Assembly (NCBI GenBank): GCA_026128865.1
Contig: JAHCJE010000010.1
Location: forward strand, 1-47,745
Direction: 5' to 3'
DNA: 47,745 bases
Source: Phycisphaeraceae bacterium
GTDB lineage: Bacteria > Planctomycetota > Phycisphaerae > Phycisphaerales > UBA1924
The notes below the pieces were generated by a model, which saw only the letters and a program-made list of their open reading frames with translations, did no database searches and had not been told where the DNA came from. This document shows, one piece after another, positions 34,246-42,706 of this stretch. How positions within the stretch are numbered: the stretch's first letter is position 1; the number at the start of each line of letters is the position of its first letter. The translations under genes were made by a program, and so were the position numbers.

Positions 34246-34959
34246 ATGACCCGCTCCCGCAGGACGCGAACCGTGCCCCAGTCCGAGGCAAACCCCGCCG
34301 CCGGGCGGTGTCTCCTGATTACCGCCGGCCCGACCCACGAACCCATCGACGCGGTGCGGTTCATCGGCAATCGCTCGTCCGGGCGGCTCGGCGTCGCGCT
34401 GGCGGACGAGGCGGCGCGACGCGGATGGCGGGTGACATTGCTGCTCGGCCCGACCCACCTCGCCCCGACCGAGCCGGGCGTTCGGGTGCTGCGCTACCGC
34501 ACGACGAGCGATCTCGCGGGGCTGCTCGAATCGCAGCAGCCGGCGTGCGACGCGCTGGTCATGGCCGCGGCGGTCGCCGACTATCGCCCGACGGCGACGC
34601 CCGACCAACTAGCGGGCAAACTGCGCCGCGAGAACCGGGCCATGGTCATCGAACTCGAACCGACCCCGGACCTGCTGGCGGCGTGCTCGTCTCGGCGGCG
34701 ACCGGGGCAGGTCCTGATCGGCTTTGCGCTGGAACCGGAGGGCGAGTTGCTCGCCTCCGCGAGGCGCAAGCTCGATCGGAAGCGAGTGGATGCGATCATC
34801 GCGAACCCGCTCGAGACCATGGAATCGCCCGACGTGCGGGCGGTCGCCGTGCTGCGAAGCGGTACTGATCGGGACGCCGGCCCCGCGATGCCCAAGGCGA
34901 AGTTCGCGGGGTGGCTCATGGACCTTGTCGAGGAGTTGGCCGATGCCGCAGGGTCGTGA
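34246..34959 (+). CDS. coaB: Phosphopantothenate--cysteine ligase (stand-alone CoaB domain)
   Basis: Coenzyme A pathway enzyme joining 4'-phosphopantothenate and cysteine. The 237-residue protein contains only the CoaB half of the usual CoaBC fusion: LLITAGPTHEPIDAVRFIGNRSSGRLG is the hallmark opening, followed by the MAAAVADYRP substrate motif, QVLIGFALEP and the C-terminal AKFAGWLMDL. The decarboxylase CoaC must be encoded elsewhere. The chosen ATG at 34246 leaves about 20 basic residues before the domain; the frame is open further upstream but looks non-coding. No Shine-Dalgarno sequence is seen. Its last 17 bases overlap the next gene. Confidence 0.9.
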   Translation: MTRSRRTRTVPQSEANPAAGRCLLITAGPTHEPIDAVRFIGNRSSGRLGVALADEAARRGWRVTLLLGPTHLAPTEPGVRVLRYRTTSDLAGLLESQQPACDALVMAAAVADYRPTATPDQLAGKLRRENRAMVIELEPTPDLLAACSSRRRPGQVLIGFALEPEGELLASARRKLDRKRVDAIIANPLETMESPDVRAVAVLRSGTDRDAGPAMPKAKFAGWLMDLVEELADAAGS

Positions 34960-36640
34960 GCCGGTGAACCGACGCCCGCCGTTTCGGCCCTCGGGCCCGG
35001 GTGGCAGCGGCCCGCGCGGGGCTCGCTCGGCGCGGGTGGGGGGTAATGGGCCGCGCGGTCGGCCGATGCGCCCCGTCGGTCGCCCGACGGTGATCCACGA
35101 GGACGACCACCTCATCGTGGTGAGCAAGCCCTCGGGCATGGCGCCGCTGCCGAGCCGATCGGGAACGCCCGGCCCCCCCGCCGGGGCGACGCTGATCGGC
35201 TGGCTGAGGCGGTCGATTGCGGGGAGCGAGGCGCGCGGTCTTCGCCTCGTGTACGCGCCGGAGAACGATGCGTCCGGGCTTGCCGTCTTCGCGCGCTCGG
35301 AGTTGATTGCCGAGTCGATCAAGACGGAGTTCACGAGCCGGAAGGCAGACCGCCTCGCCTACGCCCTCGTTCTGGGCGAGATGAAGGCGGGCGAGGGAGC
35401 CGGGGGTGGAACGATCCAGACACAGTTGCGGCGTGATCGGGACGGACTGTGGCACAGCATCCGGACGGACGAGTTCTCAGGCCCGAGGGCCGCGCCGGGG
35501 CCGCGCCGTGGCCCGCCGCGTGCGGCCGCCTCGGCGCGCACGCACTACCGGCTGGTCCGCAGCGCGAACGGCCTGAGCCTGGTGCGGTTGCGGTTGGAGA
35601 CGGACAGGCCGCATCAGGCGCGGGTCCACATGGCGGAACTCGGTCACCCGATCGTGGGCGACCGGCTGTACGGGCGGCCGGAACCGGGTGGGCGGAGGAC
35701 GATCGACCGGCTCGGGCTGCACATCGCCGAGTTGTCGTTCACGCATCCGGGTACGAAGCAATCGGTCCGGTTCAGCAGCCCTCCGCCGCCCGAGTTCCGT
35801 CGCGCCGTGGGCGACGAGGGCGCGGGCGAGAAGGACGCCCGTGCCCGGGATGCCGGGGTGGGCTGGGAGGATGTCGCCGAGTGGTACGACGAACTGATCG
35901 CCGAACGCGGCAGCGACCACTACGAGCAGGTCATCCTTCCCGGCACGCTCCGATTGCTCGCCAGCGAAGCGGGGACGCGCGTGCTCGACGTCGCGTGCGG
36001 CCAGGGGGTGCTGTCGAGGCTGCTGAACGAACGCGGTGTCCAGACCGTCGGGGTGGACGCTTCGCAGCGTCTGATCGAGTCGGCGACGGCGCGATCGGGA
36101 CCGCTCGCGCAGTTCCTGGTCGGGGACGCGAGGGAACTGCCGGGGATGATCGACGACCTTGGTGGCCCGGCCTCGTTCGATGCGGCGGCGTGCGTCATGG
36201 CGCTGATGAACATCGACCCCGTCGAGCCGCTGCTGCGGGGGTGCGCCGCGCTGCTGAAGCCCGGCGCTCCGCTGGTCGTAGCCGTGCTGCACCCCGCGTT
36301 CCGCGCCCCCGGGCGCACGGCGTGGGGGTGGGACAAGGCCCCCGATGGATCGGTCCGGCAGTACCGCCGGGTGGACGCCTATCTCTCGGTCGATAGACGC
36401 GAGATCGTGATGAACCCCGGGGGCACAGCGGCGGGTGCGAACGCCATTACGACACCGACCTTCCTGCGACCTATAGGCTGGTACATCGCGCGGCTCGCCG
36501 ATGCGGGATTCGTGATCGACTCGGTCGAAGAGTGGATCAGCCGCCGTGTGAGCCAACCCGGCCCGAGAGCGGACGAGGAGAATCGGGCCAGGGGCGAGAT
36601 TCCGCTGTTCCTCGCCATTCGCGCAAGGGTGCGTGGCTGA
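34943..36640 (+). CDS. Fusion: RluA-like pseudouridine synthase domain (degenerate) + SAM-dependent methyltransferase
   Basis: A 565-residue two-domain protein. Residues about 48-290 resemble RluA/RluC-type pseudouridine synthases: VIHEDDHLIVVSKPSGMAP at the start and LETDRPHQARVHMAELGHP followed by IVGDRLYG near the end. The catalytic motif HRLDxxTSGL is replaced by YAPENDASGL (residues 104-113), so the essential Asp position holds Glu107 and the His-Arg-Leu is gone. Residues about 306-565 are a class I methyltransferase: motif I VLDVACGQG (347-355), acidic VGVDAS (369-374), VGDARELP, then LLKPGAPLVVAVLHPAF. The N-terminal 45 residues are a disordered Gly/Arg/Pro tail suggestive of RNA binding. 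The ATG at 34943 overlaps coaB by 17 bases and has GAGGAG upstream. No stop or frameshift separates the domains. Probably an RNA-directed methyltransferase using the RluA fold for recognition; that is inference. Confidence 0.82.
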   Translation: MPQGREPVNRRPPFRPSGPGGSGPRGARSARVGGNGPRGRPMRPVGRPTVIHEDDHLIVVSKPSGMAPLPSRSGTPGPPAGATLIGWLRRSIAGSEARGLRLVYAPENDASGLAVFARSELIAESIKTEFTSRKADRLAYALVLGEMKAGEGAGGGTIQTQLRRDRDGLWHSIRTDEFSGPRAAPGPRRGPPRAAASARTHYRLVRSANGLSLVRLRLETDRPHQARVHMAELGHPIVGDRLYGRPEPGGRRTIDRLGLHIAELSFTHPGTKQSVRFSSPPPPEFRRAVGDEGAGEKDARARDAGVGWEDVAEWYDELIAERGSDHYEQVILPGTLRLLASEAGTRVLDVACGQGVLSRLLNERGVQTVGVDASQRLIESATARSGPLAQFLVGDARELPGMIDDLGGPASFDAAACVMALMNIDPVEPLLRGCAALLKPGAPLVVAVLHPAFRAPGRTAWGWDKAPDGSVRQYRRVDAYLSVDRREIVMNPGGTAAGANAITTPTFLRPIGWYIARLADAGFVIDSVEEWISRRVSQPGPRADEENRARGEIPLFLAIRARVRG

Positions 36641-36681
36641 ACAGAATCGCGAGATGACGTCGGCGGTCGGATCGGCTGCGC

Positions 36682-36687
36682 TAGGAT
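36682..36687 (+). promoter_or_regulatory. Candidate -10 box giving a leaderless DUF2325-like mRNA
   Basis: TAGGAT ends six bases before the ATG at 36694, which would place the transcription start at the start codon. No Shine-Dalgarno sequence or strong -35 is seen. Confidence 0.35.
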
Positions 36688-36693
36688 CATGCG

Positions 36694-38244
36694 ATGAGCG
36701 AGCGAGAGAACGTAACAGACGCTCTAAAAACACTCTTGAACGCGATTGCAGAGGCGCTGGAGTCTGACGCCGAGTTGCTGCAGGCGGCACAGCGAGTAGC
36801 AGGGTTGCTGCTTGCGCAAGCAACCGCCACGCCACCGCGCGCGGCGCAAGCGCCGGAGCCAATGCCGGTCGTGCAGGTTGTTCCCCCGAAGGAGCCGATC
36901 CGCGGACCGAAGCAGGTTCTGGAGTTTCGGATCGGCGATTCGAACCCGGTGGAGACGGTGTTACAGGGCAGCACCGTGCACGCAGTGAGGCCGATCGACC
37001 GGCCCGAGCCGGCCCCGGTTGTAGTGCTGCAACCCGCATCTCGAGGCGCAACGGCAACGACGGCAGATCTTCCCGATCTCGAACTGGTGCGACGGTCGGC
37101 GTCTCTCAAGGCGCAGGCGTGCGCTGCGCCGCCCGGCGCGGCCGCAGACCGGCTCATGGCCCAGATCGACCGGGTTCGAGACAGCGGCGCGACGCCGGCG
37201 GACCTGTGGATGTTCGACCCGAAGCGGCGCGACCCGGAGGGTCTGGCGCTCGGGGTGACAGCGTACGAAGCCCTCGCGGTCGCGGCCGAACTGGGGCGCG
37301 CGCTCGACAAGGCAGGGCGCATCCGGCCGGGCGGCGACCTCGAACGGCATTTCGCACTGATGGCGCAGGCGCAGTCCGCCATCCGCCGCTTCATCGATGA
37401 GTATCGCGGCGAAGTGGACACGGATCAACTGGCGATGTTCCGCTGGCTGCGCACCCTCACGTCGGAGGAACGCTGCGGCATCCTGGTTGAGCGCTACATG
37501 CGGCGCGACGACGTGGCGGACCCGGCCGACTCCGCACACGTCAAGGCCGCGCTCAAGGCCGAACTCGCCGCCCTTGAGTCGTCGATCAAGGTCAACAAGA
37601 TTCTCGACAACATCAGGTACAAGGCGGATCGCATCGCTGCGGACCCGCCGCCGGACCCCGATGAAGTGCGACGGATGGACGAACTCGTCCGTGAGGCGGC
37701 AGCGCTGGGTGTGCGAACAAACGATGGCAGGCTGATACGCGCGCTGGCGCCAGCCGCCGGCGTTCTTGAACCTGGTGAGGGCGCCTCCAACGAGTTTGCA
37801 GAAGCAGTGGCGAACGCGCGCGAGCGGGCCGAGTCGAGTACACAGTCACACGAGCCGGAAGAAGACGCCCGGCTCGAGCCGATCGTCGCCGAGGCAACCG
37901 CGCTGCTGCGAAACCGCGGCGTCCGACGCCTGGTGATCGCAGGCGGGGTGGACTACCCAGCACAGCGCCGACGCTTGGAGCGAGACTTCGACCTCGAGGA
38001 GGTGATTCGTGTCGAGGCGCAGGCCGACAAGTCGAACGCGGATCTCGGCTCGCGTATCGCGGCTGCCCATCCGGACCTGGTGCTGGTCACGCGCTGGCTG
38101 AGCCATTCGCAGACGGATGCGGCCGTGGACTCCTGTCGTTCACGGGGACTCCCGTGTGTGCGATTGCCGTATGAGTCCGGTCTCGGTTCGGTGCGGGTCG
38201 CGTCGGCCATTCTCGACCAGTTCGGAAGAGTCGCGTCACGCTGA
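36694..38244 (+). CDS. Protein with C-terminal DUF2325-like domain
   Basis: A 516-residue protein, mostly helical and soluble. Residues 1-45 form a helix with AT-richer codons than its neighbours; 50-115 are Pro/Ala-rich and probably disordered; 120-400 are helical without a family I recognise (LWMFDPKRRDPEG, TSEERCGILVERYM). The last 105 residues (about 411-516), RRLVIAGGVDYPAQRRRLE, then HPDLVLVTRWLSHSQTDAAV and GLPCVRLPYESGLGSVRVA, fit the DUF2325 pattern: a Rossmann-like strand, a Ser-His pair and a final P-x-x-x-SG segment. DUF2325 proteins have no established biochemical role that I can cite. It sits between the fusion gene and tRNA-Gly with a possible own promoter. Codon style at its start and its position beside a tRNA make acquisition possible, but that is weak. 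Confidence 0.65.
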   Translation: MSERENVTDALKTLLNAIAEALESDAELLQAAQRVAGLLLAQATATPPRAAQAPEPMPVVQVVPPKEPIRGPKQVLEFRIGDSNPVETVLQGSTVHAVRPIDRPEPAPVVVLQPASRGATATTADLPDLELVRRSASLKAQACAAPPGAAADRLMAQIDRVRDSGATPADLWMFDPKRRDPEGLALGVTAYEALAVAAELGRALDKAGRIRPGGDLERHFALMAQAQSAIRRFIDEYRGEVDTDQLAMFRWLRTLTSEERCGILVERYMRRDDVADPADSAHVKAALKAELAALESSIKVNKILDNIRYKADRIAADPPPDPDEVRRMDELVREAAALGVRTNDGRLIRALAPAAGVLEPGEGASNEFAEAVANARERAESSTQSHEPEEDARLEPIVAEATALLRNRGVRRLVIAGGVDYPAQRRRLERDFDLEEVIRVEAQADKSNADLGSRIAAAHPDLVLVTRWLSHSQTDAAVDSCRSRGLPCVRLPYESGLGSVRVASAILDQFGRVASR

Positions 38245-38256
38245 CCGGAGGCGCGG

Positions 38257-38262
38257 TACAAT
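38257..38262 (+). promoter_or_regulatory. Candidate -10 box for tRNA-Gly
   Basis: TACAAT, five of six consensus bases, 12 bases before the mature 5' end of tRNA-Gly. No clear -35 at the usual spacing (CTGACC lies only 10 bases upstream). Confidence 0.4.
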
Positions 38263-38274
38263 CACATCGCCTTC

Positions 38275-38347
38275 GCGGGCGTAGCTCAGTTGGTAGAGCG
38301 TCAGCCTTCCAAGCTGAATGTCGAGGGTTCGAGTCCCTTCGCCCGCT
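38275..38347 (+). tRNA. tRNA-Gly (anticodon UCC)
   Basis: Cloverleaf on the plus strand: acceptor GCGGGCG/CGCCCGC, D-arm GCTC/GAGC, anticodon stem TCAGC/GCTGA around CTTCCAA (anticodon TCC), T-arm GAGGG-TTCGAGT-CCCTT, discriminator T. CCA is not encoded. Confidence 0.96.
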
Positions 38348-38498
38348 TTCCTCGCAACGCTTCCAGACGCGAACGCGACCATCGGTGCACCCGATCCGCA
38401 TCGCGATGATTCCGGCTGTGGATGTGCCGGGTCGGCGCGCCGAGGGGTGGATCGAACCCGTAATGTGGTCGGCGAGCGACGCGCCGCCCCGACGCCAT

Positions 38499-39407
38499 TC
38501 ACAACTGCGCGGAGGGCCGATCGGGCACGATCGGGCCGAGAAAGCGCTCGACGAGGGCTTCGAGCGTCTCGCCAAGGCGCCGCTCGCAGGCCGCCCGTCC
38601 GAAGTCCTCCTCATTCGCATCACGGAGGAACTGAAGAAAACGCTCGCGCCGATCCGCGAGTTCGCGCAGAAAGATGACGTGGGCCAGCGAGTACGCGAGT
38701 TCCTGACCGTCGCCGGGGTCATGAAAGGCAGTCCCGGACCAGAATCCAGCGAGTCCATGACGGGTCCAATAGTCACGATGCCGTGCGACCAACTCCCGGT
38801 CCAGCCGCAGGCTGGACGTGCCCACGAGCACGTCGGTCGCTGATTGCGTAAGGCCCTCTTCCAGCCAAAGCGGAAGGCAGCGGTGGGCGAAGTGCGCGTG
38901 CACGAGTTCGTGCGAAAGCGCATGCCGTACAAACGCTTGTGGAATGGCCTTGGTCACGATGTGCCCATAGCCCCTGTTGATGAACGTACCCCCGGACGTA
39001 CCCCATTCGCCTTCTTCTGGGTCGAACGCGGAAACGTAGTCGTAGTAGCCCTCATGGTCCCGGAACACGAGTGCGGCGAACGGGCCGGCAATAGCCTTGA
39101 GCGCGAGATCCGGAAAGGCATCACAAATGCGCGTTCTGCATGTCTGCAGGAAACGGAGCAGGCCCTCGGCATCCCGTGGCGGGTAGGGGGACAGCAGCAC
39201 GAAGTCGTGATGCGCGTCAACGCGCAGCCCTCCGCTCCAGGCCTTGATCCGCTCGAGCCACTGAAGAGCGATACCCCGCCAGACCTCAATCTGCTCCCCT
39301 TCCGAATACCGCTCCTCGACCCATGCAGAAACCACCTCCCAGCGGGGCAGGGGGGGGCCTTCCGTCCAGTCGAACGATCCGGGGATCTCGTCGAAGACAT
39401 CCGGCAT
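38499..39407 (-). CDS. Gluzincin-type (HEXXH) putative metallopeptidase
   Basis: A 302-residue protein with HELVH (residues 166-170) in a helix and, 13 residues later, LPLWLEEGLTQ (WxxEG, Glu184 as probable third zinc ligand). This is the arrangement of gluzincin peptidase-MA-like domains. No signal peptide or membrane span is visible, so it is probably cytoplasmic. The first 160 residues (DFVLLSPYPPRDAEGLLRFL, FAALVFRDHEGYYDYVSAF) form an alpha/beta region such proteins often have before the active-site helix. The ATG at 39407 is preferred; a TTG at 39428 is in frame. It is encoded opposite tRNA-Gly and co-oriented with putA, whose stop lies 52 bases upstream. Peptidase activity and substrate are not shown by the sequence. 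Confidence 0.72.
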   Translation of the reverse strand: MPDVFDEIPGSFDWTEGPPLPRWEVVSAWVEERYSEGEQIEVWRGIALQWLERIKAWSGGLRVDAHHDFVLLSPYPPRDAEGLLRFLQTCRTRICDAFPDLALKAIAGPFAALVFRDHEGYYDYVSAFDPEEGEWGTSGGTFINRGYGHIVTKAIPQAFVRHALSHELVHAHFAHRCLPLWLEEGLTQSATDVLVGTSSLRLDRELVARHRDYWTRHGLAGFWSGTAFHDPGDGQELAYSLAHVIFLRELADRRERFLQFLRDANEEDFGRAACERRLGETLEALVERFLGPIVPDRPSAQL

Positions 39408-39459
39408 GCTCGTCAAGTGTACGGGCAACGAATCTGAAGGGTCCGCCCCCGACCGCTCC

Positions 39460-42400
39460 TCACAACTCCGGCGCGAACCCCCGGCGCATCGTGTTCTCGC
39501 AGGTCGCGCGCGGCTCGACGAACTGGAGCAGGTAGTCCCGCCCGCCCGCCTTCGAGCCGACGCCGCTCATCCCGAAGCCCCCGAACGGCTGGCGGGCGAC
39601 CAGCGCGCCCGTGCACCCGCGGTTCAGGTAGAGGTTGCCCACGCGGAACTCCCGCTTGGCCCGTTCCAGGTGCGCGGGCTTGCGGCTGAAGACGCCCCCC
39701 GTCAACTTGTACGGGTGGTCGTTGGCGATCTCCAACGCCTCCTCGAACGTCCGCGCGTGCATCACGGCCAGCACCGGCCCGAAGATCTCCTCCCGGGCGA
39801 TGGTGTGGCGCGGCTCGACGCGGCTGAAGACGTGCGGCCCGACGTAGTGCCTCGGTTGCGCACCGGTTGAGCCGTCCGAAGCCGGCGCATCCATCGCCAG
39901 TTCCTCGCTGCACCCCTCCGTGCGGGCGGTCTCGATGTACCGGCGGATGCGCTGCGCCGACTCCTCGTCGATCACCGGCCCCACGTCCGTCCCCGGGCGC
40001 GTCGGGTCGCCGACGACGAGCGACCGCGTCGCCTCCACGAGCCTCGTAACGAACGTCCGCGTCGCCGCGCCCTCCGGCCCCTCGGGGTCGACCACGATGC
40101 ACCGCGAGCACGCGGAGCACTTCTGTCCCTGGAACCCGAACGCCGAGTGCCGCACGCCCAGCACCGCCTCGTCGAGGTCGGCCGAGGTATCGATGATGAT
40201 CGCGTTCTTGCCGCCCATCTCGCACACCACCCGCTTCACGAACGGCTGCTCCTCGGGCGTGACGCCCGCCGCGCGGATGATGTCAAGCCCGACCGCCTTC
40301 GACCCCGTGAACGCGATCACGGCGACACGCGGGTCGCGCACCAGCGCGGCCCCGGTCGTCTCGCCAGGCGCGGGGCAGAAGTGCAGCACGTTCGCCGGCT
40401 CAATGCCCGCGCGCCGCACGCCCGCGTCCTCCATCGCACGCCACAGCGCCTCGCACAGCGTCTTCGCGATGCCCGGCGTCTGCTCGGCCGGCTTCAGCAC
40501 AACCGTGTTCCCCGTCACCAGGGCGGCCGTCGCCATGCCGCACGCGATCGCCAGCGGGAAGTTCCACGGGCTGATCACGACCGCCACGCCGCGCGGCTGG
40601 TACCACTGCTCGTCCAGTTCGCCGATGAAGCGGCCGATGCGCTCGCGCCGGAACAGCCGCACCGCCTCGCGGGCGTAGTACTCGCAGAAGTCGATCGCCT
40701 CGGCTACGTCGGCATCGGCGTCGCGCCAGCACTTGCCGTTCTCCTTGATCACGATGCCCGCCAGTTCATCTCGTCGCGCCCGCATCGCTGCTGCTGCCTG
40801 CACGAGCACGCGGGCACGCAGCGTCGGGTCCGCGTCGCGCCACGCAGGAAACGCGCCGTGCGCGGCCTCGACCATGCGGGCGGCGTCCGCGGGCGCGTGG
40901 TCGTTCGCCACCCCCGGCACGGTCGCCCCCGCGACCGCGGCGGCGAACGTCTCCCGCACCGAACGCCGCGAGAAGTCCCGCAGCGGCTCGTTCACAAAGG
41001 GCTTGCCGTCGCCGACGCCCGCCTCCGCGTGCGACAGGCGGTGTCGCTCCGGCGCGATCTCGAACAGGTCGCGGCCCGGCTTCGGCGCGGGCTGCCCGTT
41101 CAGCGTCGGCGCAGGCTCACGCAGCAGTGTCCGCGGGTCCGCGTTGTCAAGGAACCCCGCCTTCAGCCACGACTCGTTCGACGTGTTCTCCAGCAGACGG
41201 CGCACCAGGTACGCCATGCCGGGGATCATCTCCCCGACCGGCACGTACTCGCGGATTCGCAGCCCCGTCTCCGCGGCCGCGTGCTTCAACTGGTCCGCCA
41301 TGCCGTGCAGCATCTGGAGTTCGATCGCACTCGTCGGCAACGACCGCCGCTCCAACCCCGCGATCGCATGCGCGATCGACCGCACGTTGTGCGACCCGAG
41401 CGCGAGTTTCACGCCCCCCGCGCCCGCTGCGAGCCTCGTCGGTCCCAACCTTCCACTTTCCACTGTCCGCTGTCCACTATCCGCCCTCGGGCAGGCGTCC
41501 AGGAACACGCCCGTCATCTCCTCGAAGCACTTGTCCGTCTGCCACTTTTCGTTCCAGACCGGGCAGGGCCACCCCTGCTGTTCGGCGTGGATCGTCTCGT
41601 AGTCCCAGTACGCCCCCTTGACGAGCCGCACCGTGACGACACGCCCCGTGCGCTTCGCCCAGTCGCACACTCGCCGCGCGTCCTCCACGCCGCTCTTGAG
41701 GTACGCCTGCATCGCGAGGCCCGCGTGGAAGTCCACCGCCTCGCAGCAGCGCATGAACAACTCGATCGTCAGGTCCTTGAGCGAGTGCTGCTCCATGTCG
41801 AAGTTGATGAGCACACCCCGATCCCGCGCGGCCTCCAGCACCGGCACGATCCGCGTCATCAGGTCGCGGATCGATCCTTCGGTGTCGATCGGGTCGCACT
41901 TTGCGCTCAGCGAACTGATCTTGATCGACACGTTTGTGCGCGGGATGCCGCCGAGGTGGTCGGACTCCAGCGTCGGGTTCGGCTTCCACGAAGCGACCTC
42001 GCCGGGGAGATTGGTGACGAGGTCGAGGTACTTGTCGCGGTAGGCGTCCGCCTCCGCGTCGGAAACGCACGCCTCGCCGAGCAGGTCCACGCTGAACGCG
42101 ATGCCTTCCTTCCACAGGTCGCGCAGGCCCGGCAGCGCACTCGCGGCGTCCGTCCCCGCGATGAACTTCGACGCCATGCCCTTGATCTGCGACGACACGG
42201 TCGACGTCAGCAGCCCCTTCGCCACGCCGCCCGCACGCAGCCCCAGGTCCATCCCCGGCGGCAGTTTCACGCCCGGCTGCGAGAGGTAGTCCACAAGATG
42301 GTCGTGCACGGCCTCGGGCGTCCGGAGCATCGGGAACGCGTCCACGAACCGGAACAACTGAACCTTGAAGTCCCGGTCGCGCATCGACCAGTCCATCAGT

Positions 42401-42558
42401 TTGTCCGAGTAGAACCTCGCGGAGAGCAGGCCCGCGCGGTGCCCCCGGGCACGCTCGAGAAGGTCGAGGCCGAGTTGGTACGTGCGCTCGTCACCCCCCG
42501 ACGGGGGCGGCGGCTCGGCGGGCGGAGCGGAAGCGGATTTCCGGCGGAAGATCGACAT
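39460..42558 (-). CDS. putA: Bifunctional proline dehydrogenase / L-glutamate gamma-semialdehyde dehydrogenase
   Basis: Oxidises proline to glutamate in two steps: FAD-dependent proline dehydrogenase, then NAD-dependent P5C dehydrogenase. In the 1032-residue product the dehydrogenase barrel (about 60-480) shows INFDMEQHSLKDLTIELFMR, VRLVKGAYWDYET, LALGSHNVRSIAHA, IELQMLHGMAD and the REYVPVGEMIPGMAYLVRRL flavin/proline segment. The aldehyde dehydrogenase half (about 540-1030) has VVISPWNFPLAI, FTGSKAVGLDI, catalytic Glu in VCEMGGKNA (about 778) and nucleophilic Cys in GFQGQKCSAC (about 811). No DNA-binding domain precedes it. ATG at 42558 is chosen over a longer in-frame start at 42660. An in-frame heptanucleotide repeat (41451-41485) adds a non-conserved loop near residues 358-369, just before the LALGSHN strand. 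A TATACT box at 42621-42626 may be its promoter. Confidence 0.96.
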   Translation of the reverse strand: MSIFRRKSASAPPAEPPPPSGGDERTYQLGLDLLERARGHRAGLLSARFYSDKLMDWSMRDRDFKVQLFRFVDAFPMLRTPEAVHDHLVDYLSQPGVKLPPGMDLGLRAGGVAKGLLTSTVSSQIKGMASKFIAGTDAASALPGLRDLWKEGIAFSVDLLGEACVSDAEADAYRDKYLDLVTNLPGEVASWKPNPTLESDHLGGIPRTNVSIKISSLSAKCDPIDTEGSIRDLMTRIVPVLEAARDRGVLINFDMEQHSLKDLTIELFMRCCEAVDFHAGLAMQAYLKSGVEDARRVCDWAKRTGRVVTVRLVKGAYWDYETIHAEQQGWPCPVWNEKWQTDKCFEEMTGVFLDACPRADSGQRTVESGRLGPTRLAAGAGGVKLALGSHNVRSIAHAIAGLERRSLPTSAIELQMLHGMADQLKHAAAETGLRIREYVPVGEMIPGMAYLVRRLLENTSNESWLKAGFLDNADPRTLLREPAPTLNGQPAPKPGRDLFEIAPERHRLSHAEAGVGDGKPFVNEPLRDFSRRSVRETFAAAVAGATVPGVANDHAPADAARMVEAAHGAFPAWRDADPTLRARVLVQAAAAMRARRDELAGIVIKENGKCWRDADADVAEAIDFCEYYAREAVRLFRRERIGRFIGELDEQWYQPRGVAVVISPWNFPLAIACGMATAALVTGNTVVLKPAEQTPGIAKTLCEALWRAMEDAGVRRAGIEPANVLHFCPAPGETTGAALVRDPRVAVIAFTGSKAVGLDIIRAAGVTPEEQPFVKRVVCEMGGKNAIIIDTSADLDEAVLGVRHSAFGFQGQKCSACSRCIVVDPEGPEGAATRTFVTRLVEATRSLVVGDPTRPGTDVGPVIDEESAQRIRRYIETARTEGCSEELAMDAPASDGSTGAQPRHYVGPHVFSRVEPRHTIAREEIFGPVLAVMHARTFEEALEIANDHPYKLTGGVFSRKPAHLERAKREFRVGNLYLNRGCTGALVARQPFGGFGMSGVGSKAGGRDYLLQFVEPRATCENTMRRGFAPEL
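41451..41485. repeat. Degenerate 7-base tandem repeat inside putA
   Basis: Five consecutive heptamers read TTCCACT, TTCCACT, GTCCGCT, GTCCACT, ATCCGCC on the plus strand (consensus NTCCRCT). The array lies inside the putA coding sequence and keeps the frame, encoding a Ser/Gly/Arg/Thr-rich loop. It is AT-richer than the surrounding gene. Confidence 0.75.
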
Positions 42559-42620
42559 CGCGTGGATCCGGCTGCTGGCGTGCGAATGCGCCCGCTCGAT
42601 CGCGGGATCGGGGGCGGGTG

Positions 42621-42626
42621 AGTATA
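42621..42626 (-). promoter_or_regulatory. Candidate -10 box of putA
   Basis: TATACT on the minus strand, 62 bases before the putA ATG and identical to the box before tRNA-Val. A TTGACC lies upstream but only 10 bases away, too close for a normal -35. Confidence 0.4.
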
Positions 42627-42706
42627 CGGACGCCCCGGTCAAAGCCGCACAATCCGGCAACGGTATCGCACCCGGCGCACCCCCGATCGCACGCCGCGAT
42701 CGCGCC

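Noticed and set aside
40147..42621. An 824-codon plus-strand open frame opposite putA
   Set aside because: It is a GC-skew shadow of putA, which has all catalytic motifs of both enzyme domains; the antisense product is Arg-rich and motif-free.
42637..42642. TTGACC as the -35 of putA
   Set aside because: It lies only 10 bases from the TATACT box, too close for sigma-70 contacts; a similar 10-base spacing before tRNA-Gly (CTGACC, TACAAT) is probably coincidence.
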